Positions 26,185-33,433 of a stretch of DNA of 64,000 nucleotides are shown piece after piece. The DNA comes from CADEDH01 sp965262175 (GTDB lineage Bacteria; Actinomycetota; Acidimicrobiia; Acidimicrobiales; SZUA-35). A program made the position numbers and the translations under genes. Where the stretch lies: contig CBDHES010000029.1 of assembly GCA_965262175.1 (NCBI GenBank), positions 62,001 through 126,000 of the forward strand. The letters are read 5' to 3'. Position 1 is the first letter of the stretch, and every line of letters starts with the position of its first letter. The notes beneath the pieces were generated by a model. That model was not told the origin of the DNA. It ran no database searches and saw only the letters and a list, made by a program, of their open reading frames with translations.

Positions 26185-26242
26185 AACACGTTTCGATTCG
26201 GTGCGAATCCAGGCACCCTTCGGGGTCGCCGCTTTCCGAAGA

Positions 26243-26248
26243 TAGGGT
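26243..26248 (+). promoter_or_regulatory. Candidate -10 box TAGGGT for a leaderless transcript
   Basis: TAGGGT ends seven bases before the GTG at 26256. The spacer CAAGGTC offers no properly spaced ribosome site, which fits a leaderless message. Confidence 0.4.
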
Positions 26249-26255
26249 CAAGGTC

Positions 26256-28052
26256 GTGGGTCGCAGGATCGAGGTTGAGCTGACGAGCACCCGTGAGGAC
26301 GGGTGGTGGACCTGGCGGGCCGCAGGCGCCCGGCAGCCGAAAGGTGATGTCGCCGGCGACCTCCTCTACGACGGCGCCCAGGTCGGCGATGTCGTGAAGG
26401 TCGAGGCCGAGTTCCACGTCGACGGCATCGAGGTCACCGAGGTCTTCGCTCCCAAGAAGAAGAAGGAGCGAACCGACATCCTGGAGATGAAGGGTCGGCC
26501 CCTTCGCGACGACGAGCTGGTGACGACCCAGCGGGCCAGCCGCGACGAGCGCCGTGGCGGCGGTCGTCGGCGGCGCGACCGCGACGGTGGCGGTGGCGGT
26601 GGCTCCCGGGGCCGTGACGGTCGTTCCGGTCCCCGCCGGGACAGGACACCTCCTCCCGACAACGCCGAGCAGCGACCCAAGCCCAAGCGGCTCCGCCCCA
26701 AGCGGGTGCACCGCGATGCACTCCTGGCCGACGTGACCGACGAGCATCGCCCCATCGTGGAGCAGCTGGTGCGCGACGGCATGCCCGGGGTCCGCCAGGC
26801 CATCGATCGCCAGAACACCGAGGCCAAGGAGGCCGGCAAGCCGGAGATCGATTCGGCGCCGATCATCGCCATCGCCGAGTCGCACCTCAACAAGGCCCGC
26901 CTCGCCGAATGGCGCGACAAGGCCGACGCCGCCATCGAGATGGCCGAGGAGCTCGACCTCCGCGATCTACGCTCGGTCGTGGTGGCCGGTGGCGACATCG
27001 CCCGCGACGACGAGACCCGGGACCTCGCCGAGCGACTGAAGCAGGCCTACGACGCCCGGGTCGAGACCGACCACAACAACTGGCTCCAGGACATGGAGAC
27101 GGCCATCACCGACGGGCGGGTCGTGAGGGCCCTGCGCCTCAGCTCGCGCCCGGTCAAGGCCGGAGCGCCGCTCCCGCCGGAGCTGGCTACCCAACTGGCG
27201 AGCCAGGCGTCGGCCGCACTCGCCGCCGATGTCGGTCAGGACCGGTGGGCGACCGTGCTCGATGCCCTGGCCTACTCCCCCATCCGCGGGGCGGTGACCC
27301 CCGAGGGGCTTCCCGAGTCGCCAAAGAAGGATCTCCTCGACGCCATCCAGCGATTGGCCGACCGGATCCCCACGATCGCCGAGATGTTCGGCATCGATCC
27401 GGCCAAGACACCTCGATCGAACCGCCGTCGCCGCGGCGGTAGCGGGGGCGGTAAGGACGGCCGCCGTGGTGGCCGCGATCAGGGCCAGGACGACGGTGGG
27501 TCCCGCTCGACCGAGGGACCCAAGTCGAGTGAGGGCGCGGCCGGGGATCAGGCCGCACCGGAGGCCTCGCCGACCGCCGAGCCACCAGCCGGTGACGCTC
27601 CGGTCGACGATGGTGCGTCGGCTCCCGAGGCCGGGCCGACCGCCGACGCTGGTCAAGCGGCAACCAACGGCGCGTCGGACACCACCGACGACACCACCCC
27701 CGCCAGCGACGCACCGGCCGGCGAGGTCGACACCTCCGCCAGCGACGCACCGACCGAAGACGCCGACACCCCCGCCGACCAGGCCACAGACGTGGCCTCC
27801 GTGGCGGGCGTCGACGACGGGGTCGAGGTGGCCGCCGCCGAGGCAGACCAGCACGAGGCAGACCAGCACGAGGCAGACGGAGCATCGTTCGCCGACGAGA
27901 CCGGTGACGACACTCCCGCCGTCGAGGTGCCCGAGACGCCCGTCGCCGAGCAGCCGGAGGTCGAGGACGCCCCCGGAGCCCAACCGGACGACGCGGTCGA
28001 ATCGACGATGGCCGACGGTGAGGCGGAGCCGGCGGAGGAGCCGGTCGCCTGA
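26256..28052 (+). CDS. Unrecognised RG-rich protein with long acidic tail
   Basis: 598 residues, no named family recognised. Layout: 1-75, a beta-rich N-terminal domain (GRRIEVELTSTREDGWWTWR, then GDVVKVEAEF) resembling an OB/S1-like fold; 90-130, an Arg/Gly-rich stretch (RRGGGRRRRDRDGGGGGG); 135-375, a helical domain with HLNKARLAEWRDKADAAIEM; 385-410, a second Arg/Gly-rich stretch; 410-598, a Pro/Ala/Asp/Glu low-complexity tail with short tandem repeats. RG-rich tracts with an OB-like module suggest RNA or nucleic-acid binding. It is encoded alone; the gene downstream is convergent. Confidence 0.6.
   Translation: MGRRIEVELTSTREDGWWTWRAAGARQPKGDVAGDLLYDGAQVGDVVKVEAEFHVDGIEVTEVFAPKKKKERTDILEMKGRPLRDDELVTTQRASRDERRGGGRRRRDRDGGGGGGSRGRDGRSGPRRDRTPPPDNAEQRPKPKRLRPKRVHRDALLADVTDEHRPIVEQLVRDGMPGVRQAIDRQNTEAKEAGKPEIDSAPIIAIAESHLNKARLAEWRDKADAAIEMAEELDLRDLRSVVVAGGDIARDDETRDLAERLKQAYDARVETDHNNWLQDMETAITDGRVVRALRLSSRPVKAGAPLPPELATQLASQASAALAADVGQDRWATVLDALAYSPIRGAVTPEGLPESPKKDLLDAIQRLADRIPTIAEMFGIDPAKTPRSNRRRRGGSGGGKDGRRGGRDQGQDDGGSRSTEGPKSSEGAAGDQAAPEASPTAEPPAGDAPVDDGASAPEAGPTADAGQAATNGASDTTDDTTPASDAPAGEVDTSASDAPTEDADTPADQATDVASVAGVDDGVEVAAAEADQHEADQHEADGASFADETGDDTPAVEVPETPVAEQPEVEDAPGAQPDDAVESTMADGEAEPAEEPVA
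27840..27878 (+). repeat. 15-bp in-frame tandem repeat in the acidic tail
   Basis: GAGGCAGACCAGCAC occurs twice in tandem followed by a partial third copy, encoding EADQH-EADQH-EAD. It preserves the reading frame and probably arose by slippage in the low-complexity tail. Confidence 0.75.
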
Positions 28053-28056
28053 CCGC

Positions 28057-28473
28057 TCAGCCAGTCGGCGGTGGCGGTGCCACGCCGTGCTCGATGAGGA
28101 ACTCCAACATCCCGTCGACCAGCGCGACCTCGTGGAGGCGCTCGAGGGCGTACCAGCGGGCGTCGCTGGCGTCGTCGGCCGCCACGAGAGGGCCGTCTCG
28201 GTCCGCCTCGGCCAGGAAGTCGTGGATCACGTAGTGCCAGTCGTCGCCGATCCGCTCGACGTACCCGAGGTACCGACCGCAGCGGACGGCGAGACCGGTC
28301 TCCTCGGCCACCTCCCGCTCGACGGCCTGAGCCAGGGTCTCTCCCCCTTCGACCCGACCGCCCGGCACCGACCACAGCCCTTCGGCCGCGCCCCGGCCGC
28401 GTTGGATGAGGAGCAGTCGACCGTCCCGGACGACCACTGCGCCGACGCAGGTCTCAGGTCTGGGCCGGGCCAT
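28057..28473 (-). CDS. Nudix hydrolase
   Basis: 138 residues from ATG 28473; an upstream in-frame start at 28572 would add residues inside the GNAT gene. The Nudix box is complete: GGRVEGGETLAQAVEREVAEETGL spans about residues 38-61 (pieces GGRVEGGE and REVAEETGL), with the metal-binding Glu residues in REVAEE. Preceding strands are VGAVVVRDGRLLLIQRGRG and SVPGG. The family hydrolyses nucleoside diphosphates linked to other groups; the substrate is not predictable. It overlaps the GNAT gene by 20 bases, so the two are coupled. Confidence 0.9.
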   Translation of the reverse strand: MARPRPETCVGAVVVRDGRLLLIQRGRGAAEGLWSVPGGRVEGGETLAQAVEREVAEETGLAVRCGRYLGYVERIGDDWHYVIHDFLAEADRDGPLVAADDASDARWYALERLHEVALVDGMLEFLIEHGVAPPPPTG

Positions 28474-28936
28474 CCAGCTCGTAGTGGACGACGAGCAGAC
28501 GAGCCTTGAGGCCGAACGACTCGAAGAAGTTCTTGGTCGACCGATCCCCGGGGAGGGCGCGGGAATCGACACCGAAGCAACCGGCGGCCCTCAGCTCGTC
28601 GAGCAGCAGGTTCATCATCGCCTCGCCGATCCCCGACCCCCGAGCCTCGGGCTCAACCGCCAGGTCGTCGAGGCGACCGAGCCGTCGGCCGTCGTCCAGC
28701 GTCTCGATCGTGGCGAGGCCATAGCCGAAGGGGTACTGGTCGTAGCAGCCGACGACGACGACCGCGGCCTCCGAGGTGATTGCCTTGCCGACCCGGTCGG
28801 TGACCGACGCCGGACCGGCTTCCCGGGCGTGAAACAGCTCGGCACCCCGCCCGCCCTCCTGATCGGCTCGCACCGCGGCGGCGATGACCTCGATGGCGGC
28901 GAGATCCTCGATGGTGGCCAGCCGGGCGGACTCCAC
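28454..28936 (-). CDS. GNAT family N-acetyltransferase
   Basis: 160 residues from GTG 28936, one base after the stop of the preceding gene. GNAT features: N-terminal VESARLATIEDLAAIEVIAA, the beta4 strand LGRLDDLAVEPEARGSGIGE with the acetyl-CoA pyrophosphate loop (ARGSGIG), and the C-terminal NFFESFGLKARLLVVHYEL. Substrate unknown. It sits between the frameshifted conserved gene and the Nudix gene with overlaps, so all three are probably cotranscribed. Confidence 0.87.
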   Translation of the reverse strand: MESARLATIEDLAAIEVIAAAVRADQEGGRGAELFHAREAGPASVTDRVGKAITSEAAVVVVGCYDQYPFGYGLATIETLDDGRRLGRLDDLAVEPEARGSGIGEAMMNLLLDELRAAGCFGVDSRALPGDRSTKNFFESFGLKARLLVVHYELDGPAQT

Positions 28937-28937
28937 G

Positions 28938-29550
28938 TCAGCCGTCCAGGAGGTCCAGTTTGGCGATGACCGTGCGCCGGGCCCGGCCCGACTCCTCATG
29001 GGCCCGGACGGCGGCCCGCTGCTCGGCGGTGAGGCTCGGCAGCAACGCATTGATCTCCCGGGCGGTCAACCCGTCGTAATTGGCGATCGGGAGGCGGGCC
29101 GACCCATCGTCGTCCGAGACCGAGTCCGCCGACGAGACCGAGTCCGCCGACGAGACCGAGTCCGCCGACCTCGCCGACGGCCGGGCCGGCACCGAGCTCG
29201 GCCCGTGGGGTTCGGTCGCCGGATCGGGGCGGTGGCGGTTGCGAGCCCGATCGTGGCCCGGATCTCGTCGACCCCTGGTCGGGCGCCAACCCGACGGCAG
29301 CTCCAAGATCGGTGATCGCTTGGGTCACGACGGTGCCGGCCGCCGACACCACATCGGCCGGATCGACCTTGCCCGCTCGACCTCGCAGCGCCAGCTGGCC
29401 GATCACCCGGGCCAGTTGCACCTGACTCTTGCCCCGCCGGACCAGCCGGGGCACGACCTCGTCGTACTCGTAGATGAGGCCGACCGGGGCGTAGACGAAC
29501 AGGTCGACGAGCTGATCGAGCGGTGTCGGTTCCTCGTCGCGTTCGGCCAT
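28938..29550 (-). pseudogene. Conserved actinobacterial protein interrupted by a frameshift
   Basis: The N-terminal part begins at ATG 29550 (MAERDEEPTPLDQLVDLFVY) and continues coherently through IYEYDEVVPRLVRRGKSQVQ to about 29290. Beyond that this frame turns into obvious non-coding sequence (GGLGLVGGLGLVGGLGLG). A coherent C-terminal part (RLPIANYDGLTAREINALL to the stop at 28938) lies in another frame that is open from 29306. The ending LP..YD.L...........L with a basic terminal helix is the usual C-terminus of this actinobacterial family, whose N-terminus has the VYAPVGL motif. The shift lies in the Ser/Asp-rich linker, at about 29200-29300. A sequencing error, a true inactivation or programmed shifting are all possible. 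Confidence 0.6.
29116..29169 (+). repeat. 18-bp tandem repeat, three exact copies
   Basis: GAGACCGAGTCCGCCGAC is repeated three times without spacers. On the minus strand it encodes SADSVS-type linker residues of the frameshifted gene. The unit is a multiple of three, so copy-number change cannot by itself explain the frameshift. Confidence 0.85.
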
Positions 29551-29559
29551 GCTCTCTTC

Positions 29560-30087
29560 TTAGCCGAAGATCTTCACGATGGACGGGCACTCGGTGTCGC
29601 CCATCGGGCACCGAGGATCTCGGGCACTGCCGAACTGGCTGCGGTTCACGAGCAGGAAACAGCTGTCGCAGACGAACTCGTCGCTCCGCGGGTTGCCCCC
29701 AGCCTCGGACTTCGGCCCGTCGCCGGCGTCCTCGGTCTCGTCCTCGTCCTCGTCGTCGGCGGCCGCCATGCGGTCGCGGAGAATGGCCTCGAGGTCGGCC
29801 TCGACGTCGTCGGGGTCGTCCTCGTCGTCTTCCTCTTCGTCGTCGGCGACCTTCCGGGCGGTCGGGCGGGGAGCTTCCTCCTCGTCCTCTTCCTCCTCCT
29901 CGGCTACCTCGGCTACCTCGACGTCACCTTCGGCGAACTCGTCGAGTGGCTCGTCGAGGTCGATCTCCTCGTCGCCCAGCTCCTCGTCCTCGGCGCCAGC
30001 CTCGAGATCCTCTTCTTCGAAGTCCTCGCCCTCTTCGAACTCGTCGTCGGACCCCTCTTCGATCTCGTCATCCATCTCGTCACTCAT
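29560..30087 (-). CDS. DUF4193 family zinc-ribbon protein
   Basis: 175 residues from ATG 30087. The first 130 residues are extremely acidic (runs of Glu and Asp). The C-terminal 45 residues are the DUF4193 domain, with two cysteine pairs: CDSC and later RCPMGDTEC, in the context FLLVNRSQFG. This actinobacteria-specific family is essential-like and of unknown function; the Cys4 site suggests zinc. The acidic extension is longer than in mycobacterial members. It sits nine bases before the start of the frameshifted conserved gene. Confidence 0.85.
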   Translation of the reverse strand: MSDEMDDEIEEGSDDEFEEGEDFEEEDLEAGAEDEELGDEEIDLDEPLDEFAEGDVEVAEVAEEEEEDEEEAPRPTARKVADDEEEDDEDDPDDVEADLEAILRDRMAAADDEDEDETEDAGDGPKSEAGGNPRSDEFVCDSCFLLVNRSQFGSARDPRCPMGDTECPSIVKIFG

Positions 30088-30201
30088 CCGGCAAGCCTCG
30101 TAGTAGGACTTTCGCGGGAACGGCCGGACTCTAGCCAGTCCGACACCGACTTGCCCGCACCCTCGCAACAAACCACGCGCTGGGTCAACCCGACAACGAG
30201 A

Positions 30202-31068
30202 TCATCCCGGGACGAACCGCCACCGGGCGCCCTGGACGACCGCGACGTACGACCTGGTCGATTCGTAGGGCCCACGGAGCGACAGCGATGTCGGCCCCTG
30301 ATAGTAGGCGGCGAGTGCACGGTCCTCGTCCTCGAAGCGGACCAGCAACCACCGGAGGAAGCGGACGCTCATGCGAATGTTGTCGTCGGGATCGTAGGCG
30401 TCCAGATCGGCGACCCCGATGATGTCGGACGCCAACCACGCTGCGGTGCCGGGGAGGAGCTGACCGACGCCGATCGCTCCGGCGCTCGACACCACCGACG
30501 ACTGCCACCCGGATTCGTGGTAGGCGACCGCCATGGCCAGGTCGGGCGGAACGGCGTAGTGGGCGGCCCACCGCTCGAACGACGGTACCAACGCCAGCCG
30601 ATCGGGATTGACCCGGATCGACCTGGGTAGTTCTGGATAGCGGGCCAGGATCGCTTCCGGAGCGAGCTCGGTCGCGCCGGATGCCGGCACGAGCAGCTCC
30701 TGGCCGACTCGGATTCGATGGGGGTCGGCCAACCCGTTGAGCGCCACGATCTCGGCCTGGGTCACACCGTAGGTGGCGGCGATCACGCTGACCGACTCGC
30801 CCGGCGCCACGACGTGGGTCGCAGGGGCCGCGACCGGGACCTGGAGAAGCTGGCCGACCCGGATCAGGTGGTAGTCGATGATGTCGTTGGCCTCGGCCAA
30901 CTCGACGGTCGAGATCCGATACTCGGCGGCGATACCCGAGAGGGTGTCACCGGCTTGGACCTGGTAGGTCGTCTCGGCCCCGGCCGGGGTCGGCGCGGGG
31001 ATCACGGTCAACGCGGCAGCCAACGCCGCGCCGGCGGTGAGCAGGGAGAGACGGGATCGGTGGGCCAT
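30202..31068 (-). CDS. Secreted LysM - lytic transglycosylase (SLT) protein
   Basis: 288 residues from ATG 31068, with AAGGA six bases upstream. A signal peptide (SLLTAGAALAAALTVIPAP, cleavage near AGA) is followed by two LysM repeats at about 36-80 (YQVQAGDTLSGIAAEY) and 85-125 (HVVAPGESVSVIAATYGV), then a lysozyme-like SLT domain with the catalytic Glu in AMAVAYHESGWQ and VSSAGAIGVGQLLPGTA. It cleaves or remodels peptidoglycan. A TAATAC box about 60 bases upstream could be its -10. It lies just downstream of the ThyX-like gene. Confidence 0.9.
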   Translation of the reverse strand: MAHRSRLSLLTAGAALAAALTVIPAPTPAGAETTYQVQAGDTLSGIAAEYRISTVELAEANDIIDYHLIRVGQLLQVPVAAPATHVVAPGESVSVIAATYGVTQAEIVALNGLADPHRIRVGQELLVPASGATELAPEAILARYPELPRSIRVNPDRLALVPSFERWAAHYAVPPDLAMAVAYHESGWQSSVVSSAGAIGVGQLLPGTAAWLASDIIGVADLDAYDPDDNIRMSVRFLRWLLVRFEDEDRALAAYYQGPTSLSLRGPYESTRSYVAVVQGARWRFVPG

Positions 31069-31116
31069 CTGGCGTCCTTCGGCAGTCCAGGGACCCACGT
31101 GAGAGGCGGGTCGGTC

Positions 31117-32742
31117 TTACGCTGTATTACCCGCGCTGTCGCCAGCGCGCTTGGCTTCTGCCCGTCGCTCTGCTTCCAATCGTTCCAGGTCCGCCGCCGT
31201 GGAATGATCGACAAACGTCATCATAGCGGCGATCGCCTTGTGGCCGGCCTTCTCGGCGATCAACCGGTGCATCTGCTGGGCGACCGTACGGTAGGCCGGA
31301 TGTCCCTGGGGTGTGCTCCGCAACTCGAGGGTGTGCATCGCCGACCGGGCGTTGAGGTTGAGGCTGAACCGGATCCGGTAGGCCAGGGCGATCCCGTACG
31401 ACGCCTGGAGGGGGAAGCGGTCCCGCAGCTCCTCGTACAGTTCCGCCGAACGCTCCATCGCCTCGTCGAAGACCGCGGTGGCCCCGGCGTCATCGATCAG
31501 CGACGGCCGGGTGTAGCCGTGGTACGGGTTGAGCGCCTGCCATTCGACGGTGAGCATCCGGTGGCGCTGGAGATCGCGAAAGGCGCCGTAGTCGGCCAGG
31601 ACGTCGAACCGGTAGAACGGCCGCTCGAGCGCCCGCCCCGGCCGATGACGACGGTTGGTCCGCTCGCCGGCGTAGGCGGTCATCACCCGGACCCGGTCCT
31701 CGACCGACATCGCTCGGACCCGATGCTCGATGTCCCGCTCCGACAGGTGGCTGTACGGGTACAGCATCGAGGCGACGACCTTCACCTCGGCATCGGGGTC
31801 GAAGTCGACCAGGTCGACCGATGCCTCGTCCTCGTAGATGTCGGAGTCGCCGAGGAGTTCGGCGGCGATCGAGGTCATGTCGTTCCGGATATCGGCCAGA
31901 TACTCGCTGGCCGCCACCCCCCGATCGGGGAGATCGACCCGACGGACGAACGAGGGGATGACCTTTCGAAGCTCGGCGAGCATGAGGTCGGCGTAGTACC
32001 GGGCCTCGGGCAGCGGGTTGGCCCGCATCCGCACCAGGAGCTGCTCGTAGGTCTGACCGGTGCCGTAGATGCCGACGTTCGACTGAGCGGCCGCCGGGAG
32101 GATTCCTCGAACGGCGTCGAGCGCTTTGGCCTTGACGGCCATGCGATAGACGAAGTCGCTGTCGCCCGGGCTCTTCGGCGAGATCGCCTTCACATGATCC
32201 ACGATCTTCGGGGTCAGCGATGCGTAAGCGTCGAAGAGCCGGTCGAGGTCGCCGATGTACCGGGTGCCCAGTGGCGACGAGAGGACGTCGGGATCCCGGT
32301 AGTACCGGTAGCGGCCCCCGACGCGGCTGTCGTAGGCGATGTAGCGGGTCGACTGCTCGAGGTAGGCAGCCAGCCGGCCCCACTCGAGGATCTTCGTCAG
32401 CAGGTTCGACGCCTGCTCGCAGGCCAGGTGGACGCCCCCCAACTGGGCGACCGAGTCGTCGCCGTACTCGACGAAGACCCGCTCGTAGAGCTCCTCGGCT
32501 CGCTTCATGCCAACGGTGGCGTCGATCGAGGCGTCGCCCTCGATGTCGAGCTCACCGACGAACTCGTCGAGGAACAGGCGCCGCAAGCTCTTCGACGATC
32601 TCGAGTACCGGGCGAACAGCGCCCCCTTGACCACCTCGGGCAGGTTGACCAGGGCGAACACCGGCTCGTCGAGATTCGTGAAGTAGCGACGAAGCACGTC
32701 TTCTTCGGCAGGGGTGAAGGCTTCGACCTGATACGGGGTCAC
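31117..32742 (-). CDS. Duplicated ThyX-like (FAD-dependent thymidylate synthase family) protein
   Basis: 541 residues from GTG 32742; a TACGCT -10 box eight bases upstream supports this start over GTG 32763. Two ThyX-type units are visible. In unit 1 the motif region near residue 130 reads GRLAAYLEQSTRYIAYD and keeps the S-x-R-Y end of the ThyX motif but not RHR. In unit 2 (near residue 392) LQRHRMLTVEWQALNP keeps RHR but loses S-x-N-E-x-S-x-R-Y. Canonical ThyX (about 220-260 residues) methylates dUMP with FAD and methylene-tetrahydrofolate as a homotetramer. The fused protein could combine the two halves into one site, or have a new role. Confidence 0.75.
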   Translation of the reverse strand: MTPYQVEAFTPAEEDVLRRYFTNLDEPVFALVNLPEVVKGALFARYSRSSKSLRRLFLDEFVGELDIEGDASIDATVGMKRAEELYERVFVEYGDDSVAQLGGVHLACEQASNLLTKILEWGRLAAYLEQSTRYIAYDSRVGGRYRYYRDPDVLSSPLGTRYIGDLDRLFDAYASLTPKIVDHVKAISPKSPGDSDFVYRMAVKAKALDAVRGILPAAAQSNVGIYGTGQTYEQLLVRMRANPLPEARYYADLMLAELRKVIPSFVRRVDLPDRGVAASEYLADIRNDMTSIAAELLGDSDIYEDEASVDLVDFDPDAEVKVVASMLYPYSHLSERDIEHRVRAMSVEDRVRVMTAYAGERTNRRHRPGRALERPFYRFDVLADYGAFRDLQRHRMLTVEWQALNPYHGYTRPSLIDDAGATAVFDEAMERSAELYEELRDRFPLQASYGIALAYRIRFSLNLNARSAMHTLELRSTPQGHPAYRTVAQQMHRLIAEKAGHKAIAAMMTFVDHSTAADLERLEAERRAEAKRAGDSAGNTA

Positions 32743-32750
32743 GGCGAGAG

Positions 32751-32756
32751 AGCGTA
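32751..32756 (-). promoter_or_regulatory. Candidate -10 box TACGCT for a leaderless ThyX-like transcript
   Basis: On the minus strand TACGCT ends eight bases before the GTG at 32742. It helps to place the start there; translation from the upstream GTG at 32763 would begin inside the promoter region. Confidence 0.4.
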
Positions 32757-32806
32757 GGGCCACGGGGCGGGCGAATGTGGGACCGCTCAGTGAAGCCTGT
32801 CGATCG

Positions 32807-33433
32807 TCAGGCGATGAGGGTGAAGCAGTCGGTGACCAACTCGACGGTCAACGAGCGGGCCCGGCCGGCCGATCTCCCGTCGATCAGGACCGGGATCGGC
32901 CGGTCGAAGGCGTGGTCGGCGACCTTGCTCCGGGTCACGGTCAGCCCGGGGTGGGGCAGGTGGCTACCGGCCGGGGCACGGCGGCGGGCCAGCAGCCGTT
33001 GAATCGGCGGTAGGGAGCCCGACGTCACGTCGAGGAGGCCGTCGTTGGGATGGGCTCGGGGTCCGAGGTACCACTCCCCGACCCAGGCGGCGTTCATGAC
33101 GACGAGGAACGGGCCCCGCCAGAGCCGGCGCCGAGCGACGACGTGGGCGGCGAAGGGCAGGGGGTGTCCGCCGTCGAGGCGGACGAGGCCGAGGTCGCAT
33201 CGGTAGGCGAGCCGTTCGGATGGTGGCCGCAACACGCCGATCCCCAGCGTCCGGGCCAGGTCGGACGATCGACGACGGGCCGATGACCCGAACGTCAAGC
33301 CGATCACGGCATGCTCGCCGCGCTCGAGGGCGTCGCCGGCCAGGCGGGCCACGTCGGCGTCGACATCGGCTTCGAGGGCCGGGCAGGGATCGATGGCCGG
33401 CTCACCCCACGGCTCGCCCTTCCGGATCGTCAC
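32807..33433 (-). CDS. Isolated C-terminal domain of a YegS/DagK-type lipid kinase
   Basis: 208 residues. It matches the beta-sandwich C-terminal half of diacylglycerol/sphingosine-type kinases: FLVVMNAAWVGEWYLGPRAHPNDGLLDVTSG, given in parts as NAAWVGEWYLGP and NDGLLDVTSG, and ending with a DGR strand (VLIDGRSAGRA). The N-terminal ATP-binding domain with its GGDGT motif is absent, so it cannot be a kinase alone. The GTG start overlaps the HelY stop (GTGA), so it is expressed with helY and tatC. Possibly a lipid-binding accessory or a relic. Confidence 0.65.
   Translation of the reverse strand: MTIRKGEPWGEPAIDPCPALEADVDADVARLAGDALERGEHAVIGLTFGSSARRRSSDLARTLGIGVLRPPSERLAYRCDLGLVRLDGGHPLPFAAHVVARRRLWRGPFLVVMNAAWVGEWYLGPRAHPNDGLLDVTSGSLPPIQRLLARRRAPAGSHLPHPGLTVTRSKVADHAFDRPIPVLIDGRSAGRARSLTVELVTDCFTLIA

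Noticed and set aside
29116..29169. Possible CRISPR-like short repeats
   Set aside because: Three direct 18-bp copies without spacers inside a coding linker; not an array.
28938..29550. Recoding by selenocysteine or stop readthrough for the interrupted gene
   Set aside because: The two parts lie in different frames, so a stop-codon recoding cannot join them; a frameshift is needed.
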